A stretch of 64,000 bases of DNA from Bordetella parapertussis (lineage in GTDB: Bacteria > Pseudomonadota > Gammaproteobacteria > Burkholderiales > Burkholderiaceae_A), in the NCBI GenBank assembly GCA_945877235.1, contig CAMCRF010000009.1:15004-79003 (forward strand). Direction: 5' to 3'. The position numbers and the translations under genes are program-made. The notes beneath the pieces were generated by a model. It worked only from the letters and a program-made list of their open reading frames with translations, was not told where the DNA came from and searched no databases. Shown one piece after another: positions 50,625-61,752 of this stretch; the first letter of the stretch is position 1; the number at the start of each line of letters is the position of its first letter.

Positions 50625-51846
50625 TGCGAAAAGCCTTCTCGTGGGCCTCGACATTGGGACATCCAAGATTGTGGCCTTGGTTGCTGAGGTTCAACCAGAC
50701 GGGCGTCTCGAGGTGATCGGCCTGGGTCATAGCGAGAGTGATGGCCTCAAGAAGGGTGTTGTCGTCAACATCGATGCCACCGTCGCTTCTATTCAGAAGG
50801 CCCTCGAAGAGGCTGAGCTGATGGCCGATTGCAAGGTGGCCTCGGTCTGGACCGGCATTGCGGGTAGCCATATCCGAAGCTTTAACTCTTCAGGCATGGT
50901 GGCCATCAAAGACAAAGAGGTCAGCCAGGCAGACGTGGACCGTGTCATGGAGACGGCTACCGCCGTCAGTATTCCCGCAGATCAGCAGATGCTGCATGTC
51001 TTGGCACAGGAATACATCATCGATGGCCAAGAGGACATTCGAGAACCCCTAGGCATGAGCGGTGTACGCCTTGAGGTACGCGTGCATATCGTGACGGGCG
51101 CCGTGAGTGCTGCCCAGAACATCATCAAGTGCATTCGGCGCTGTGGCCTAGAGGTTGAGGAGCTCATTCTGCAGCCCTTGGCGTCCGCTCATGCTGTGCT
51201 CACAGAGGACGAGCGTGAGCTCGGTGTCGCCCTGGTCGATATTGGCGGCGGCACGACCGACATCGCGATTTTCTCGGGCGGATCCATTCGCCACACCGCT
51301 GTGATCCCCATCGCCGGGGATCAGATCACCAACGACATTGCGATGGCGCTTCGCACCCCGACCAAAGACGCCGAGGACATTAAGCGTCGACATGGCGTTG
51401 CCAAGCAGACCTTGGCTGACCCCACCGCAAGCTTTGAGGTTCCGGGACTGGGTGACCGGGGTCCGCGCATGCTCTCTCACCAGGCACTGGCTGCCGTCAT
51501 TGAGCCTCGGGTAGAGGAGCTCTTCTCCTTGGTGGCCCAGGTCATTCGGGAGAGCGGGTTCGAGGAGCTGCTCTCCAGTGGTGTCGTACTTACAGGTGGC
51601 AGTGCACAGCTGCCCGGCATGGTGGAGCTTGGCGAGGACGTCTTTCTGAAACAGGTTCGTGTGGCCAGCCCAAGTTATCGGGGCAACCTCGCGGATGTTG
51701 TCTGTACCCCACGGTATGCCACCGCCATGGGGTTGTTGGAGGAGGCAAGGCGGCAAGTCGCGCGCGGGGAACCGGTGGACAGGCAGACCGGATCATTCCG
51801 GGACACCTTTCAGCGCATGAAGTCATGGTTTTTGGGCAATTTCTGA
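50614..51846 (+). CDS. ftsA: Cell division protein FtsA
   Basis: This 410-residue actin-like ATPase tethers FtsZ to the membrane. It has the phosphate-1 motif LVGLDIGTSKIVALV (about 9), the phosphate-2 region VALVDIGGGTTDIAIFSGG (about 204) and GVVLTGGSAQLPGM (about 325). The C-terminal FQRMKSWFLGNF is an amphipathic membrane-targeting helix. ATG 50614 has AAGGA upstream and overlaps ftsQ by 11 bases; the longer upstream frame lies in ftsQ and is rejected. Confidence 0.96.
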   Translation: MPRDAKSLLVGLDIGTSKIVALVAEVQPDGRLEVIGLGHSESDGLKKGVVVNIDATVASIQKALEEAELMADCKVASVWTGIAGSHIRSFNSSGMVAIKDKEVSQADVDRVMETATAVSIPADQQMLHVLAQEYIIDGQEDIREPLGMSGVRLEVRVHIVTGAVSAAQNIIKCIRRCGLEVEELILQPLASAHAVLTEDERELGVALVDIGGGTTDIAIFSGGSIRHTAVIPIAGDQITNDIAMALRTPTKDAEDIKRRHGVAKQTLADPTASFEVPGLGDRGPRMLSHQALAAVIEPRVEELFSLVAQVIRESGFEELLSSGVVLTGGSAQLPGMVELGEDVFLKQVRVASPSYRGNLADVVCTPRYATAMGLLEEARRQVARGEPVDRQTGSFRDTFQRMKSWFLGNF

Positions 51847-51867
51847 AGATTCGAAAGGAGTGTGCAA

Positions 51868-53073
51868 ATGGGCTTTGAGATGCTAGAGACAGAACCGCTC
51901 GGTACCGTCATTAAGGTGGTGGGCGTGGGGGGGGCCGGCGGTAACGCCGTGCACCATATGATCGAGAAGGGTGTGCAAGGTGTGGAGTTCATCTGCGCCA
52001 ACACCGATGCGCAGGCGCTGTCGAAGTCCAGGGCGCATCAGGTCTTGCAGCTTGGGGGGACGGGTCTCGGGGCTGGTGCAAAGCCCGAGGCCGGACGTGC
52101 CGCGGCACAGGCCGATCGCGAGCGCATTGCTGAGGCGCTTCGCGGAGCGCATATGGTTTTCATTACCGCCGGTATGGGTGGTGGTACCGGCACGGGCGCA
52201 GCGCCTGTCGTCGCCGAAGTTGCAAAGGAGTTGGGGGCACTGACCGTGGCTGTGGTGACCCGTCCGTTCTCCTTTGAGGGTGGGCGTCGCATGAAGTCGG
52301 CGGAGATGGGCCTAGCTGAGCTGGAGGAACAGGTCGATTCCCTCATCGTCATCCTCAACGAGAAGCTCGAAGAACTGCTGGGCGATGACGTCACCCAGCG
52401 AGAGGCCTTTGCTGCTGCAGACGATGTGCTCAACAAGGCCGTCGCTGGCATTGCCGAAATCATCAACGTCGAGGGTCTGGTCAACGTGGACTTCGAGGAC
52501 GTGAAGACGGTCATGAGTGAGCAAGGCAAGGCCATGATGGGAACGGCTACTGCAGCGGGGCCTGATCGCGCACGTGTGGCGGCTGAGCAGGCTGTTCGCA
52601 GCCCGCTGCTGGAGGGCGTAGACCTCTCGGGCGCTCGCGGAATTCTGGTCAACATCACGGCCAGCGACACCCTCAAGCTCAAAGAGACCCGTGTGGCTAT
52701 GGACGCGATCCGTCAGTACGCTGCGGAGGATGCCACCATCATCTTTGGCACCGTCTACGATGAGTCGCTCGGCGAGGATATGCGGGTAACGGTCGTGGCC
52801 ACTGGACTAGGACAAACCCGAGCCAAGCCCACCCTGGTGCCCATGAGCCAGCCACGCATGGCGCAGGCGACGGGTACCCATGATGCAGTTGCCATGGCAG
52901 CGGAGCCAGCCCCACCTGCTGCCCCACAAGCCCCGAGTTATGAGGGTTATGAGCCACCTGCGATCTGGCGTCAGCCTGCTCGCAGCGAGGCGGCTGCCCG
53001 GGTGATGGCGCTTGAGGAGGGTGGCATGGCCCGACTCGACATTCCTGCATTCCTGAGAAAGCAGGCGGACTAA
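51868..53073 (+). CDS. ftsZ: Cell division GTPase FtsZ
   Basis: This 401-residue tubulin homologue forms the Z ring. It has IKVVGVGGAGGNAVHHMI (about 14), the GTP-binding tubulin signature MGGGTGTGAAP (about 106-116), and the T7 loop region NVDFEDVKTVM (about 210). A variable linker leads to the C-terminal LDIPAFLRKQAD that binds FtsA and ZapD. ATG 51868 is chosen over GTG 51862 because AAAGGAG (51854-51860) is seven bases upstream. A hairpin lies 31 bases after the stop. Confidence 0.97.
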   Translation: MGFEMLETEPLGTVIKVVGVGGAGGNAVHHMIEKGVQGVEFICANTDAQALSKSRAHQVLQLGGTGLGAGAKPEAGRAAAQADRERIAEALRGAHMVFITAGMGGGTGTGAAPVVAEVAKELGALTVAVVTRPFSFEGGRRMKSAEMGLAELEEQVDSLIVILNEKLEELLGDDVTQREAFAAADDVLNKAVAGIAEIINVEGLVNVDFEDVKTVMSEQGKAMMGTATAAGPDRARVAAEQAVRSPLLEGVDLSGARGILVNITASDTLKLKETRVAMDAIRQYAAEDATIIFGTVYDESLGEDMRVTVVATGLGQTRAKPTLVPMSQPRMAQATGTHDAVAMAAEPAPPAAPQAPSYEGYEPPAIWRQPARSEAAARVMALEEGGMARLDIPAFLRKQAD

Positions 53074-53103
53074 GGACAGCACTGCTCTGGCACACTCTCA
53101 AGT

Positions 53104-53139
53104 CGTACCGGGGGCCTGCCTGCCCTCGGTACGTTCTTG
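53104..53139 (+). terminator. Probable terminator after ftsZ
   Basis: A 12-bp stem, CGTACCGGGGGC with GCCCTCGGTACG (53104-53115 and 53122-53133), contains one G-T pair and a CTGCCT loop. It is followed by only a short T-rich TTCTT, so termination may be incomplete and some dcw transcripts may read into the downstream genes. Confidence 0.6.
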
Positions 53140-53161
53140 AACTCACTTCTACGGAGCAGCT

Positions 53162-53665
53162 ATGGCCATTCAAGCAGGGCAAGCACTGCCCAACATCACC
53201 CTCTACGAATTCATTGAAGATGAAACACCGGGCTGTGCAGTAGGCCCAAATGCATTTCAGGTCTCAGACCTCGTCAGAGGCAAGACCATCGTGATTTTTG
53301 GTTTACCCGGCGCCTACACGCCGACCTGTTCTGCCAAGCATGTGCCAGGATTTGTCGCGCATGCTGAGGCCCTCAAGGCCAAGGGCGTCGACGAGATCTG
53401 GTGTGTCTCCGTGAATGACGCCTTCGTGATGGGCGCATGGGGACGTGAGCTCGGCACAAAGGGCAAGGTGCGTATGTTTGGCGATGGAAATGCCGAGTTC
53501 TCAAAGGCCATCGACCTCACGCTAGATCTCACGGGGCGCGGGCTTGGTATTCGTTCAAATCGCTACGCGATGATTGTGCGAGATGGTGTGGTTCAGTCCG
53601 TCTCAGTAGAGGCGCCCGGTCAGTTCACGGTGAGCAGCGCAGAGGCGGTGCTGGCCCAGCTCTAG
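53162..53665 (+). CDS. Peroxiredoxin (Prx5-like)
   Basis: This 167-residue thiol peroxidase has peroxidatic Cys in [16 protein letters not shown] (about 49-64), [10 protein letters not shown] and the C-terminal [15 protein letters not shown] second Cys at about 85 (EIWCVSVND) is conserved in the Prx5 group; with no separate resolving Cys at the C-terminus it is presumably reduced by glutathione or glutaredoxin. The gene lies between ftsZ and lpxC, a standard betaproteobacterial position. Confidence 0.93.
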   Translation: MAIQAGQALPNITLYEFIEDETPGCAVGPNAFQVSDLVRGKTIVIFGLPGAYTPTCSAKHVPGFVAHAEALKAKGVDEIWCVSVNDAFVMGAWGRELGTKGKVRMFGDGNAEFSKAIDLTLDLTGRGLGIRSNRYAMIVRDGVVQSVSVEAPGQFTVSSAEAVLAQL

Positions 53666-53678
53666 CCTACCTCCACCC

Positions 53679-54611
53679 ATGCTGAGGCAACGCACGCTGC
53701 TCTCGGAGGTCCAGGCCGAAGGACTTGGGCTTCACTCCGGCCAGCGCGTTCGCCTCGGTCTGCGGCCCGCTCCGGCCGATCACGGGATCGTCTTTCGGCG
53801 TACAGACCTGCCGGCCCCCAATGAGGTCCGTGCCGATGCGGCTGCGGTCGGTGACACCCAGATGGCTTCTACAGTCTCTGAAGGGGCCGTGAAGGTTTCA
53901 ACGGTTGAGCATCTGATGTCCGCTTTGTCGGGCTTGGGCATTGATAACCTGTTGATCGAGGTCAGCGCCCCCGAGATCCCCATCATGGACGGCAGCGCCG
54001 CCAGTTTTGTTCACCTCATTCGTTCGGCAGGCGTCCAAGAGCAGTCGGCTCCCAAACGGTTTGTTGAAGTCACTGCGCCGATCGAGGTGCGTGACGGCGA
54101 TAAGTGGGCTCGGCTTGAGCCCTACTTCGGTTTTCGACTCGATTTCACCATTGACTTCCAACACCCCGCCATTGATCAGACGGGCCAGGAGGTACATATC
54201 GACTTTGCACAGACCGATTTCCAGTCCGTGATTGCCCGGGCTCGAACCTTCGGATTCATGCGCGATGTCGATTTTCTGCGCGCTCGGGGCTTGGCCCTCG
54301 GGGGTAGTATGGACAATGCCATTGTTCTGGATGAGACCCGAGTGCTCAATCCTGAGGGGCTGCGTCGGCCCGATGAGTTCGCCATGCACAAGGCGCTCGA
54401 TGCCATTGGCGACCTCTATCTCTTGGGCCGTCCCCTCATGGCGCGATATTCAGCCTACAAGTCGGGGCATGGACTCAACAACCAACTCCTGAGGGCACTG
54501 ATCTCCAAGCCTGAGCATTGGCAAGAACGGGCGTTCGACGAGCTCTCCGAGGCCCCTTTGGCCTGGGCCCGTCAGTGGTCTTGGGCGTCTAGCGCGGCCA
54601 ACAGTCTCTGA
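53679..54611 (+). CDS. lpxC: UDP-3-O-acyl-N-acetylglucosamine deacetylase
   Basis: This 310-residue zinc amidase catalyses the committed step of lipid A synthesis. It starts [20 protein letters not shown] and has the zinc ligands in [17 protein letters not shown] (His near 79) and [13 protein letters not shown] (His and Asp near 235), with catalytic His in [15 protein letters not shown] near 265. The presence of lpxC confirms a Gram-negative outer membrane with LPS. Its 3' end overlaps the convergent DUF721 gene by 40 bases. Confidence 0.96.
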   Translation: MLRQRTLLSEVQAEGLGLHSGQRVRLGLRPAPADHGIVFRRTDLPAPNEVRADAAAVGDTQMASTVSEGAVKVSTVEHLMSALSGLGIDNLLIEVSAPEIPIMDGSAASFVHLIRSAGVQEQSAPKRFVEVTAPIEVRDGDKWARLEPYFGFRLDFTIDFQHPAIDQTGQEVHIDFAQTDFQSVIARARTFGFMRDVDFLRARGLALGGSMDNAIVLDETRVLNPEGLRRPDEFAMHKALDAIGDLYLLGRPLMARYSAYKSGHGLNNQLLRALISKPEHWQERAFDELSEAPLAWARQWSWASSAANSL

Positions 54612-55021
54612 CGAGCAGACTCGGGTATGTCGGGCCGCTTGCCCATGGGCCGCGGGCGCACGGGCTCGGTATAGGCCTTGGCCACGCGGACATCGACCGA
54701 CTGAATTCCGTGGACCGGACCGACTGAGGCAACACTGCGCTTGAGGCTCTGGAGCGACAGCCGAACCCGGGCCGCCGCAGAATGCGACCGCATGCGCAAG
54801 GTCAACTCGCTGCCTCGAAGTCCGCGCAGCGGGTTGGTGCGGATCGCCGAGTAGAGCTCTCCGACCAGCGTCTCGAGGCCGGCGTCGCGCAACAGGCGCT
54901 GACCCAGACCAAGGAGCACCTGCTGTTCTTCGAGTACGGACTTGAGGGGGACTCCCTGAGCCGAGTGGCGATCTGAGATGGCGCCTCGGAGCGCCTGGTC
55001 CAGAGATTTCATGGGGCTCAT
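54572..55021 (-). CDS. DUF721 domain protein
   Basis: This 149-residue basic protein of the DUF721 (DciA-like) family has [12 protein letters not shown] near residue 37 and [20 protein letters not shown] near 72, the usual core. DciA proteins load the replicative helicase in many bacteria, but this betaproteobacterial branch is not proven to do so. TAGGG lies upstream of the ATG at 55021; a second ATG at 55012 is also possible. It is divergent from secA with 17 bases between starts and convergent with lpxC. Confidence 0.82.
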   Translation of the reverse strand: MSPMKSLDQALRGAISDRHSAQGVPLKSVLEEQQVLLGLGQRLLRDAGLETLVGELYSAIRTNPLRGLRGSELTLRMRSHSAAARVRLSLQSLKRSVASVGPVHGIQSVDVRVAKAYTEPVRPRPMGKRPDIPESARQRLLAALDAQDH

Positions 55022-55038
55022 GCTACCCTAGACCCTCT

Positions 55039-57807
55039 ATGCTCAATCGCCTCCTTGCGTCCATTTTTGGCAGTCGCAACCAGCGACTTTTAAAGAAATT
55101 CCAGTCGCGCGTCGACGCGATCAACCGGCTCGAGCCGTCGCTCGCCGCGCTCAGCGATGCGGACTTGTCAGCCAAGACCCAGGAGTTTCGCGCACGGCTT
55201 GCCCAGGGCGTGTCACTCGATGCGCTGCTTCCCGAGGCGTTTGCGGTATGCCGAGAGGCCTCTAAGCGCGTGCTCGGTATGCGGCACTTCGATGTGCAGC
55301 TCATCGGCGCCATGGTGCTTCACGAGGGCAAGATTGCCGAGATGCGCACGGGCGAGGGCAAGACCCTCATGGCCACGCTGGCGGCTTATTTGAATGCGCT
55401 GCCTGCCAAGGGGGTGCACGTCGTGACGGTCAACGACTACCTTGCCCAGCGTGATGCCCAATGGATGGGTCGTCTCTACGGATTTCTGGGGCTCACGACG
55501 CGGGTGAATCTTGCAGGCCTCTCCTCTGAAGAGAAGCGTGAGGCCTATGCAGCCGACATCACCTATGGCACGAACAACGAGTACGGCTTTGATTACCTGC
55601 GCGACAACATGGTGGCCGATCGCGCGTCACGCTGTCAGCGTGGCGTTCAATTCGCCATCATTGATGAGGTGGACTCCATCCTCATCGACGAGGCTCGCAC
55701 CCCGCTGATCATCTCCGGTCAGTCCGAGGACACTACGGAGCTCTACCGCGCACTCAACGGTCTGCCCACGTTGCTCAAGCGCCAGGCCACGGAGGACGGC
55801 GAGGGTGACTACTTTGTCGATGAGAAGGGCCGTCAGGTTCACCTCTCAGAGGCAGGCTTTGAGCGGGCAGAGACGGCACTTGCTGATATGGGTCTTATCG
55901 GCGAGGGCGAGAGTCTCTATGACGCTGCGCGCATCACGCTTTTGCACCACCTCATGGCCGCACTGCGCGCCCACACGCTCTACCTGCGTGATCAGCACTA
56001 CGTGGTGCAGTCTGGTCAGGTGGTCATCGTCGACGAATTCACCGGCCGATTGATGGCCGGTCGCCGCTGGGCCGACGGTCTGCACCAAGCCGTCGAAGCC
56101 AAAGAGGGTGTTGCCATCGAGCCGGAAAACCAGACGCTGGCCTCGATCACATTCCAGAATTACTTCCGCATGTACGGCAAGCTCTCCGGCATGACGGGTA
56201 CCGCCGATACCGAGGCCTTCGAGTTTCAACAGATTTACGGGCTTGAGACGGTCATTGTTCCGACCCACCGGCCCATGGTTCGTAAAGATCTTCAAGACCA
56301 GGTCTACCGCACCGCCGATGAGAAGGTTGAAGCCATCATTTCAGACATCCGCTCGCGGCATGCGCAGGGCCAGCCTATTCTTGTGGGTACCACCTCCATC
56401 GAGTCCTCGGAACTGCTCTCCGGTTTGCTCTCAAAGGCAGGCCTTGAGCACCAGGTGCTCAATGCGAAGCAGCACGCCCGAGAGGCTGAAATCGTTGCCC
56501 AGGCTGGACGCCCAGGCATGATCACCATCGCCACCAACATGGCTGGTCGTGGAACCGATATCGTCTTGGGCGGCAATATCGAAAAGCTCATCGCCCAGAT
56601 CGAATCCGACGAGAGCCTCGAACACCAGGCGCGTGTGCAGCGTATCGACGCGCTTCGCAGCGAGTGGCAGGCACTGCACGACCAGGTGGTTGCCGCAGGT
56701 GGGCTCCATATTATCGGCACCGAGCGACATGAGTCTCGCCGCATCGACAACCAGCTGCGCGGGCGCTCTGGTCGACAAGGCGATCCGGGTTCATCACGAT
56801 TCTTCCTCTCTATGGACGACCCACTGCTGCGGATCTTCGCCGGTGACCGGATGAAGGCCATCATGGATCGCCTCGGTGTGCCCAGGGGCGAGGCCATTGA
56901 GGCTGGCATGGTGACGCGCTCGATCGAGGGTGCACAGCGCAAGGTCGAGAATCGAAACTTCGAGATCCGCAAACAGCTCCTGGACTACGACAACGTGGCC
57001 AATGAGCAGCGTCAGATCATTTATGCCCAGCGCAACGAGATCCTCGAGTCTGACGATCTCTCTGGTCTGGTCAGGCAACTCAGGGAGGGGGCCATCGAGT
57101 CGGCAGTGCGTGGCTTCGTCCCGGCTGAAAGTATCGAAGAACAGTGGGATGTGCCGGCTGCAGAGGCAGTGCTTCGCGAACGGTTTCGGTTGGACGTTCC
57201 CTTGCAGGCGCAGATTCAGCAGGCGCAAGAGATCGATGACGCCGGCGTGGTCGCGTTAGCCCTTGAGGCAGCCCAATCCGCCTACGATCAGAAACTCGCA
57301 TTGGTGCCATCTGGTGCGTTTCATGAGTTCGAGCGATCCATCCTGCTTCAACACCTGGACTCCGCATGGCGTGAACACCTCGCTGCGTTGGACCATCTCC
57401 GTCAGGGCATTCACCTGCGAGGCTATGCGCAGAAAGATCCTAAGCAAGAGTACAAGCGCGAGGCCTTCGCGCTCTTTGAGCAGCTTTTGGCGCGCGTGCG
57501 CGACGAGGTGACGGGACTGCTCATGTCGGTCGAGATCGCCAGCGAGGAGGAGGCTGCTCGCGCGGCGGCAGACGCGGAGGCGGCGCGTGAGGCCGCGGCC
57601 GCGGCGGCAACCAAAGGTATGCATTTCACGCACGCAGCCACTCCAGAGGAAGAAGCATTCGCGGGCGAGGGTGATACATCTGCCATGGTTGTCGCGTCGC
57701 AAGATGCCGGCACTGTGCGCAGAGACGCCCCCAAAGTTGGCAGAAATGAGCCATGCCCATGTGGCTCCGGTAAGAAATTCAAGTCTTGTTGCGGCCGTCT
57801 CGGCTAG
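55039..57807 (+). CDS. secA: Protein translocase ATPase SecA
   Basis: This 922-residue motor of Sec export starts [16 protein letters not shown]. The Walker A region is [16 protein letters not shown] (about 102) and the DEAD-like Walker B is [17 protein letters not shown] (about 205). The preprotein crosslinking and helical scaffold domains are of normal length. [18 protein letters not shown] is present near 500. A charged alanine-rich linker precedes the zinc-binding [13 protein letters not shown] (about 906-918), which binds SecB and lipids. argJ follows after nine bases. Confidence 0.97.
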   Translation: MLNRLLASIFGSRNQRLLKKFQSRVDAINRLEPSLAALSDADLSAKTQEFRARLAQGVSLDALLPEAFAVCREASKRVLGMRHFDVQLIGAMVLHEGKIAEMRTGEGKTLMATLAAYLNALPAKGVHVVTVNDYLAQRDAQWMGRLYGFLGLTTRVNLAGLSSEEKREAYAADITYGTNNEYGFDYLRDNMVADRASRCQRGVQFAIIDEVDSILIDEARTPLIISGQSEDTTELYRALNGLPTLLKRQATEDGEGDYFVDEKGRQVHLSEAGFERAETALADMGLIGEGESLYDAARITLLHHLMAALRAHTLYLRDQHYVVQSGQVVIVDEFTGRLMAGRRWADGLHQAVEAKEGVAIEPENQTLASITFQNYFRMYGKLSGMTGTADTEAFEFQQIYGLETVIVPTHRPMVRKDLQDQVYRTADEKVEAIISDIRSRHAQGQPILVGTTSIESSELLSGLLSKAGLEHQVLNAKQHAREAEIVAQAGRPGMITIATNMAGRGTDIVLGGNIEKLIAQIESDESLEHQARVQRIDALRSEWQALHDQVVAAGGLHIIGTERHESRRIDNQLRGRSGRQGDPGSSRFFLSMDDPLLRIFAGDRMKAIMDRLGVPRGEAIEAGMVTRSIEGAQRKVENRNFEIRKQLLDYDNVANEQRQIIYAQRNEILESDDLSGLVRQLREGAIESAVRGFVPAESIEEQWDVPAAEAVLRERFRLDVPLQAQIQQAQEIDDAGVVALALEAAQSAYDQKLALVPSGAFHEFERSILLQHLDSAWREHLAALDHLRQGIHLRGYAQKDPKQEYKREAFALFEQLLARVRDEVTGLLMSVEIASEEEAARAAADAEAAREAAAAAATKGMHFTHAATPEEEAFAGEGDTSAMVVASQDAGTVRRDAPKVGRNEPCPCGSGKKFKSCCGRLG

Positions 57808-57816
57808 GAGCGCGCT

Positions 57817-59049
57817 ATGCCTGTTGGTCTGCCCCTCGTCCAGCGTGATCACTTGCTCGCGATCGCGGGCTGCGAACTTGGATTTGCCCAGGCTGGCATT
57901 CGCAAGCCCGGTCGCAAGGATGTCCTGATCATGCGGCTTGCCCAGGGTAGTGCCGTGGCGGGCGTCTTCACCCAGAATGCGTTTTGCGCAGCGCCCGTTC
58001 AGCTCTGCCGCCAACACCTAGCCAAGGGTGATGGCATTCGCGCCTTGGTTGTGAATACAGGCTGCGCGAATGCCGGAACGGGTCGCTCCGGCCTGCAAGA
58101 CGCCCAACAGACCTGTGAGGCCGTTGCCCAGCAGTTGGGGGTTTCGCCCACCCAGGTCTTGCCCTTCTCCACCGGGGTCATCCTTGAGCGCCTCCCCATG
58201 GACCGGCTGCTGCCGGGTGTGCGGGCTGGTGCCGCCGCCTTGGGAACTGCCGACTGGCTTGATGCCGCAGAGGCCATCATGACCACAGACACCCAGCCCA
58301 AGGCCGCCAGTCGTGTGGTGCACCTGACGCGCGGTACGGTGACGCTTACCGGTATCTCCAAAGGGGCTGGCATGATTCGGCCCAACATGGCCACCATGCT
58401 CGGATACCTCGCCACCGATGCGCGCGTTCCGCAGGCCATGCTAGCGACACTGGTTCGGCACGCAGCCGATGAGTCGTTCAACGCCATCACAATCGATGGC
58501 GACACGTCCACCAACGACTCCTTCATTGGAATCGCAACCGGCTCTGGGCCGGTCTCTTTCTCCGCCGAGGATGCCCACAGCGCCGACTGGGCCGCGTTTC
58601 AAGCGGCTTTCATCGAACTGGCCCAGGCGTTGGCGCAGGCTATTGTTCGCGACGGGGAGGGTGCAACCAAGTTCATCACCATTTCGGTCGAGGGTGCACG
58701 CGATCGAGATGAGGCACGTCAGGTCGCCTACGCGGTGGGACATTCTCCACTGGTCAAGACGGCGTTCTTTGCAAGCGACCCAAACCTGGGCCGAATCTTG
58801 GCGGCCATTGGCTATAGCGGACTCCCTGACCTCGACGTCTCAGGTGTCTCGGTCTGGATTGGGTCGACCTTGGTCGCTCAGGCCGGAGGGCGTGCAGCCA
58901 GCTACACCGAGTCGCTAGGGCAGATGGAAATGGCGAAGGCCGATATTCCCGTGCGCATTGCATTGGGCCGTGGCTCAGCGAAAGCCACCATCTGGACCTG
59001 CGACCTCTCCCATGATTACGTCAGCATCAATGCCGACTATCGATCCTGA
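57817..59049 (+). CDS. argJ: Bifunctional glutamate N-acetyltransferase / ornithine acetyltransferase
   Basis: This 410-residue autocleaving enzyme of the cyclic arginine pathway recycles the acetyl group from acetylornithine to glutamate. The cleavage motif is [20 protein letters not shown], cut before the Thr of ATML to give the beta subunit's nucleophile (near residue 193). [12 protein letters not shown] and [11 protein letters not shown] fit the oxyanion-hole region. [12 protein letters not shown] is also conserved. The DUF815 gene begins 20 bases before its end. Confidence 0.95.
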   Translation: MPVGLPLVQRDHLLAIAGCELGFAQAGIRKPGRKDVLIMRLAQGSAVAGVFTQNAFCAAPVQLCRQHLAKGDGIRALVVNTGCANAGTGRSGLQDAQQTCEAVAQQLGVSPTQVLPFSTGVILERLPMDRLLPGVRAGAAALGTADWLDAAEAIMTTDTQPKAASRVVHLTRGTVTLTGISKGAGMIRPNMATMLGYLATDARVPQAMLATLVRHAADESFNAITIDGDTSTNDSFIGIATGSGPVSFSAEDAHSADWAAFQAAFIELAQALAQAIVRDGEGATKFITISVEGARDRDEARQVAYAVGHSPLVKTAFFASDPNLGRILAAIGYSGLPDLDVSGVSVWIGSTLVAQAGGRAASYTESLGQMEMAKADIPVRIALGRGSAKATIWTCDLSHDYVSINADYRS

Positions 59050-59908
59050 GGTCGTCCAACGGCTCCTGCGCAAGCTCGATGCCCTGCTGCCGGAGCCTGC
59101 TCCTGCGGTCGATTTTGGGCGGGACTGGGCGTTTCAGTGGCGGCGACAGTCCAGTCTGTTGGGGGAGCAGGGCAGTCTGCGCCCGGTCTCGCAGCCGGCC
59201 TGGGTCCGTTTTTCTGACCTGCATCACATCGAGCATCAGGCCGATCAGGTCGCCCGCAACACCCGACACTTTGTTGAGGGATTGCCCGCCAACAATGTAC
59301 TCATGACAGGCGCTCGGGGCACCGGGAAGTCCTCTCTGGTGCGCGCCTGTCTCACGGAGTTCGGTGCGCAGGGGCTTCGCCTGATTGAGGTGGACCGAGA
59401 TCACCTCGCCGATCTCCCTGCGATTGCAGATCGCATCCATGGCCAGCCTCAGCGATTTGTCGTCTTCTGTGACGACCTCTCCTTTGAGCCAGGTGAGCCC
59501 GGATACAAGGCGCTCAAGTCTGTGCTCGATGGGGGTGTGTCCGCACAGCCAGCCAATCTGCTGATTTATGCCACTTCGAATCGCCGTCACCTCATGCCGG
59601 AGCAGGTGGCCGAGAACCTTCAGGCCCGCATGGACGCGCTAGGTGAGTTGCATCCCGGGGAGGCGACCGAGGAGAAGGTTTCCCTCTCCGATCGATTTGG
59701 CCTCTGGGTCTCCTTCCACGGATTTGCCCAAACCGCCTATCTCGACATCGTCCATCATTGGCTAGGTCAGCTCGGCGTTCCGCAGGCACGATGGCCAGAG
59801 GCCCGGCTCGAGGCGCTGCAATGGGCCACTCAAAGAGGGTCACGCTCGGGGCGTGTGGCGCACGCATTTGCCCGCGACTGGGCGGCGCGAGTGCTTGCCC
59901 GTGACTGA
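59030..59908 (+). CDS. DUF815 family AAA-type ATPase
   Basis: This protein of about 292 residues has Walker [17 protein letters not shown] (about 91-106) and a Walker B-like [15 protein letters not shown] (about 142). [10 protein letters not shown] carries a sensor-1-like Asn, followed by an arginine-rich [12 protein letters not shown]. This is the DUF815 pattern; no cellular role is established. ATG 59030 ([10 protein letters not shown]) is chosen; ATG 59012 is possible and neither has a clear ribosome site. It overlaps argJ by 20 bases and mutT by 8. Confidence 0.82.
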   Translation: MPTIDPEVVQRLLRKLDALLPEPAPAVDFGRDWAFQWRRQSSLLGEQGSLRPVSQPAWVRFSDLHHIEHQADQVARNTRHFVEGLPANNVLMTGARGTGKSSLVRACLTEFGAQGLRLIEVDRDHLADLPAIADRIHGQPQRFVVFCDDLSFEPGEPGYKALKSVLDGGVSAQPANLLIYATSNRRHLMPEQVAENLQARMDALGELHPGEATEEKVSLSDRFGLWVSFHGFAQTAYLDIVHHWLGQLGVPQARWPEARLEALQWATQRGSRSGRVAHAFARDWAARVLARD

Positions 59909-60338
59909 CCCGGGATTGTCCGATCGGGTGCAGGTCGGTGTTGGTCTTGTGCGTAACGCAAAAGGCCAATGGCTTTTGGCAAGTCGACCTGCAGGAAAAG
60001 CTTACGCGGGCTGGTGGGAGTTTCCTGGTGGAAAGGTCGAACGGGGCGAGACGCCAGAGCAGGCGGTTTGTCGAGAGCTACACGAGGAGCTTGGCCTGCT
60101 TGCACGCACTGCGCGCATCAGAGATGTCCTGGCTTACGACTATGCGCATGCACGGGTCTTGCTGCATTTCTGTGAGGTCACCGATTGGTCCGAGCCGACA
60201 GGGGGGCTCAGGGGCCTGGAGGGGCAGCAGTTCTGTTGGATCTGGTCCTCGGGTCCGCACCCGTTTCCATTGCTGCCAGCAAGTCGGCCCATTTTGCAGC
60301 GCTTAGAACTCGCAGATCGCCAATCGAAAACTGAGTGA
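59901..60338 (+). CDS. mutT: MutT-like 8-oxo-dGTP diphosphatase
   Basis: This 145-residue Nudix hydrolase has a box that matches G-x5-E-x7-REUxEExGU exactly: [14 protein letters not shown] then RELHEELGL (about 43-66). It is preceded by [11 protein letters not shown], typical of MutT, which removes 8-oxo-dGTP from the nucleotide pool. GTG 59901 overlaps the DUF815 stop, and the longer upstream frame would lie inside that gene. It converges with zapD, overlapping by 36 bases. Confidence 0.9.
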   Translation: MTDPGLSDRVQVGVGLVRNAKGQWLLASRPAGKAYAGWWEFPGGKVERGETPEQAVCRELHEELGLLARTARIRDVLAYDYAHARVLLHFCEVTDWSEPTGGLRGLEGQQFCWIWSSGPHPFPLLPASRPILQRLELADRQSKTE

Positions 60339-61100
60339 GCCCTGAAACGGCTGGGGCTGTAGGCGCTCGTTTACAGCACGGAATCGAACGGCCACGACGT
60401 ACTTGTTGGCACTCATATCGCAGATCAGGCCGCGGCCTGCTGGCGCCCAGACCCGAATGAGCTTGGCCTGACGGCCTCCGGGATTCATTTCAAAGAGCCC
60501 GCCTTCTGCAGTCATTTCCTGCGGCTCAGCCACCTCACGCAGCAGCCGAAGGCAGAGCTGAGCCGACCTGAGCACGGCACTCACGGGGGCAACCCAGCTC
60601 TCCATATGACTGCGACGCTTGTCAGGGCTGAACGTGAGCCAGAGCGAGAGCACAGGCAGATCGAAGGGGCAGTCACCAGCTGGAATCCCAGCACGGCCCT
60701 TGAGTGACTGCAGAAACTCGACTTCCGGGACATGCGGCCCGAGTCGCATCTGCACATCGCCGAGGGTTTCGAACAGGAAGGTGACCTCTGTCAGCACGGC
60801 CTCGAGCCGCTCGCTGGCGACCCCAGGCTGCCCTACGAACCGCTCGAGCTGAATGCGCTGGCGCTCGAGCTCCTGGAGCAGCTCATTCTTGATGTCGCTG
60901 CGACTGGAGAGCAGATCAAAGAGCTCGAGGTAAGACGATAGCCAGGCCCGATGCGCAGAGGCCTCACTTGCAAGTGCGAGCTTTTCGAGCCGATTGCTGA
61001 TGCACTCGAGCCGCATCATGGTGCGAACGCGCTCACTGCAAGGGAGTTCGAAGATCTGCTCGAGCGAGGGCGGAGGCGCGATGGGTGCTGGCGACGACAT
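60303..61100 (-). CDS. zapD: Cell division protein ZapD
   Basis: This 265-residue protein of the ZapD/YacF family cross-links FtsZ filaments by binding the FtsZ C-terminal peptide. It has the conserved start [20 protein letters not shown] (about 18), a helical N-terminal domain, [21 protein letters not shown] strand (about 133) and the C-terminal [15 protein letters not shown] 61100 is used; a GTG one codon earlier is equivalent. It follows coaE by seven bases on the minus strand, giving a zapD-coaE-pilD unit common in proteobacteria. Confidence 0.92.
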   Translation of the reverse strand: MSSPAPIAPPPSLEQIFELPCSERVRTMMRLECISNRLEKLALASEASAHRAWLSSYLELFDLLSSRSDIKNELLQELERQRIQLERFVGQPGVASERLEAVLTEVTFLFETLGDVQMRLGPHVPEVEFLQSLKGRAGIPAGDCPFDLPVLSLWLTFSPDKRRSHMESWVAPVSAVLRSAQLCLRLLREVAEPQEMTAEGGLFEMNPGGRQAKLIRVWAPAGRGLICDMSANKYVVAVRFRAVNERLQPQPFQGSLSFRLAICEF

Positions 61101-61107
61101 CACGCGA

Positions 61108-61752
61108 TTATGTCTGATTGCTGAGGGAATCGGGGCCGTGCTGCGCGGATCGTTCGCTCAGCCAGAGCGCATGCAGCTCAAGAATGCGCGCCGCAAGCGC
61201 CTGCGGGGACCCATGGTTTTCAATCACCACATCGGCGAGCGCCAGTCGCTCATCGCGGCTCGCCTGCAGGCCCATGATGCGCTCAAGTGTCTCAGGCGCA
61301 ATCGGCTGACGCTGGAGCACACGCGAGCGCTGGGTTTCTGGCGGCACATCGATCACAACCACCTTCCAGACCCAAGCGGGGCGCTGGCGGCCCGTACCTT
61401 CTGCCCAGAGGGGAACCGCATAGAGGGTATAGGGTGAATCCGATGCCTCGAGCGCCGTCATGGCCTGAGCTTGAATAAGCGGGTGCAGAATAGATTCGAG
61501 CTGCATGCGCTCAGCGGGATTGTGAAATGCGCGTTCGCGCATGACCACGCGGTCGAGGCGGCCGTCTGGTCCAATGACACCCTCCCCAAACGCGGCTCGA
61601 ATCTGGGGCATGGCTGCGCCCTCGGGGCCTGTGAGTTGATGTGCGATCTGGTCCGCATCCACAATCGGCACACCCAACGATGCAAAGACCTGGGAGGCGG
61701 CCGTTTTGCCTGAGCCAATACCCCCGGTCAGCACGACCACTGCTGTTCTCAT
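61108..61752 (-). CDS. coaE: Dephospho-CoA kinase
   Basis: This 214-residue enzyme of the last step of CoA synthesis has Walker A LTGGIGSGKTAASQVF (about 9), VPIVDADQIAHQL (about 28) with the catalytic Asp, and the LID region QRSRVLQRQPIAPETLERIM (about 138). The ATG at 61752 overlaps the prepilin peptidase stop by four bases, so the two are coupled; an upstream extension of the frame lies inside that gene and is rejected. Confidence 0.94.
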   Translation of the reverse strand: MRTAVVVLTGGIGSGKTAASQVFASLGVPIVDADQIAHQLTGPEGAAMPQIRAAFGEGVIGPDGRLDRVVMRERAFHNPAERMQLESILHPLIQAQAMTALEASDSPYTLYAVPLWAEGTGRQRPAWVWKVVVIDVPPETQRSRVLQRQPIAPETLERIMGLQASRDERLALADVVIENHGSPQALAARILELHALWLSERSAQHGPDSLSNQT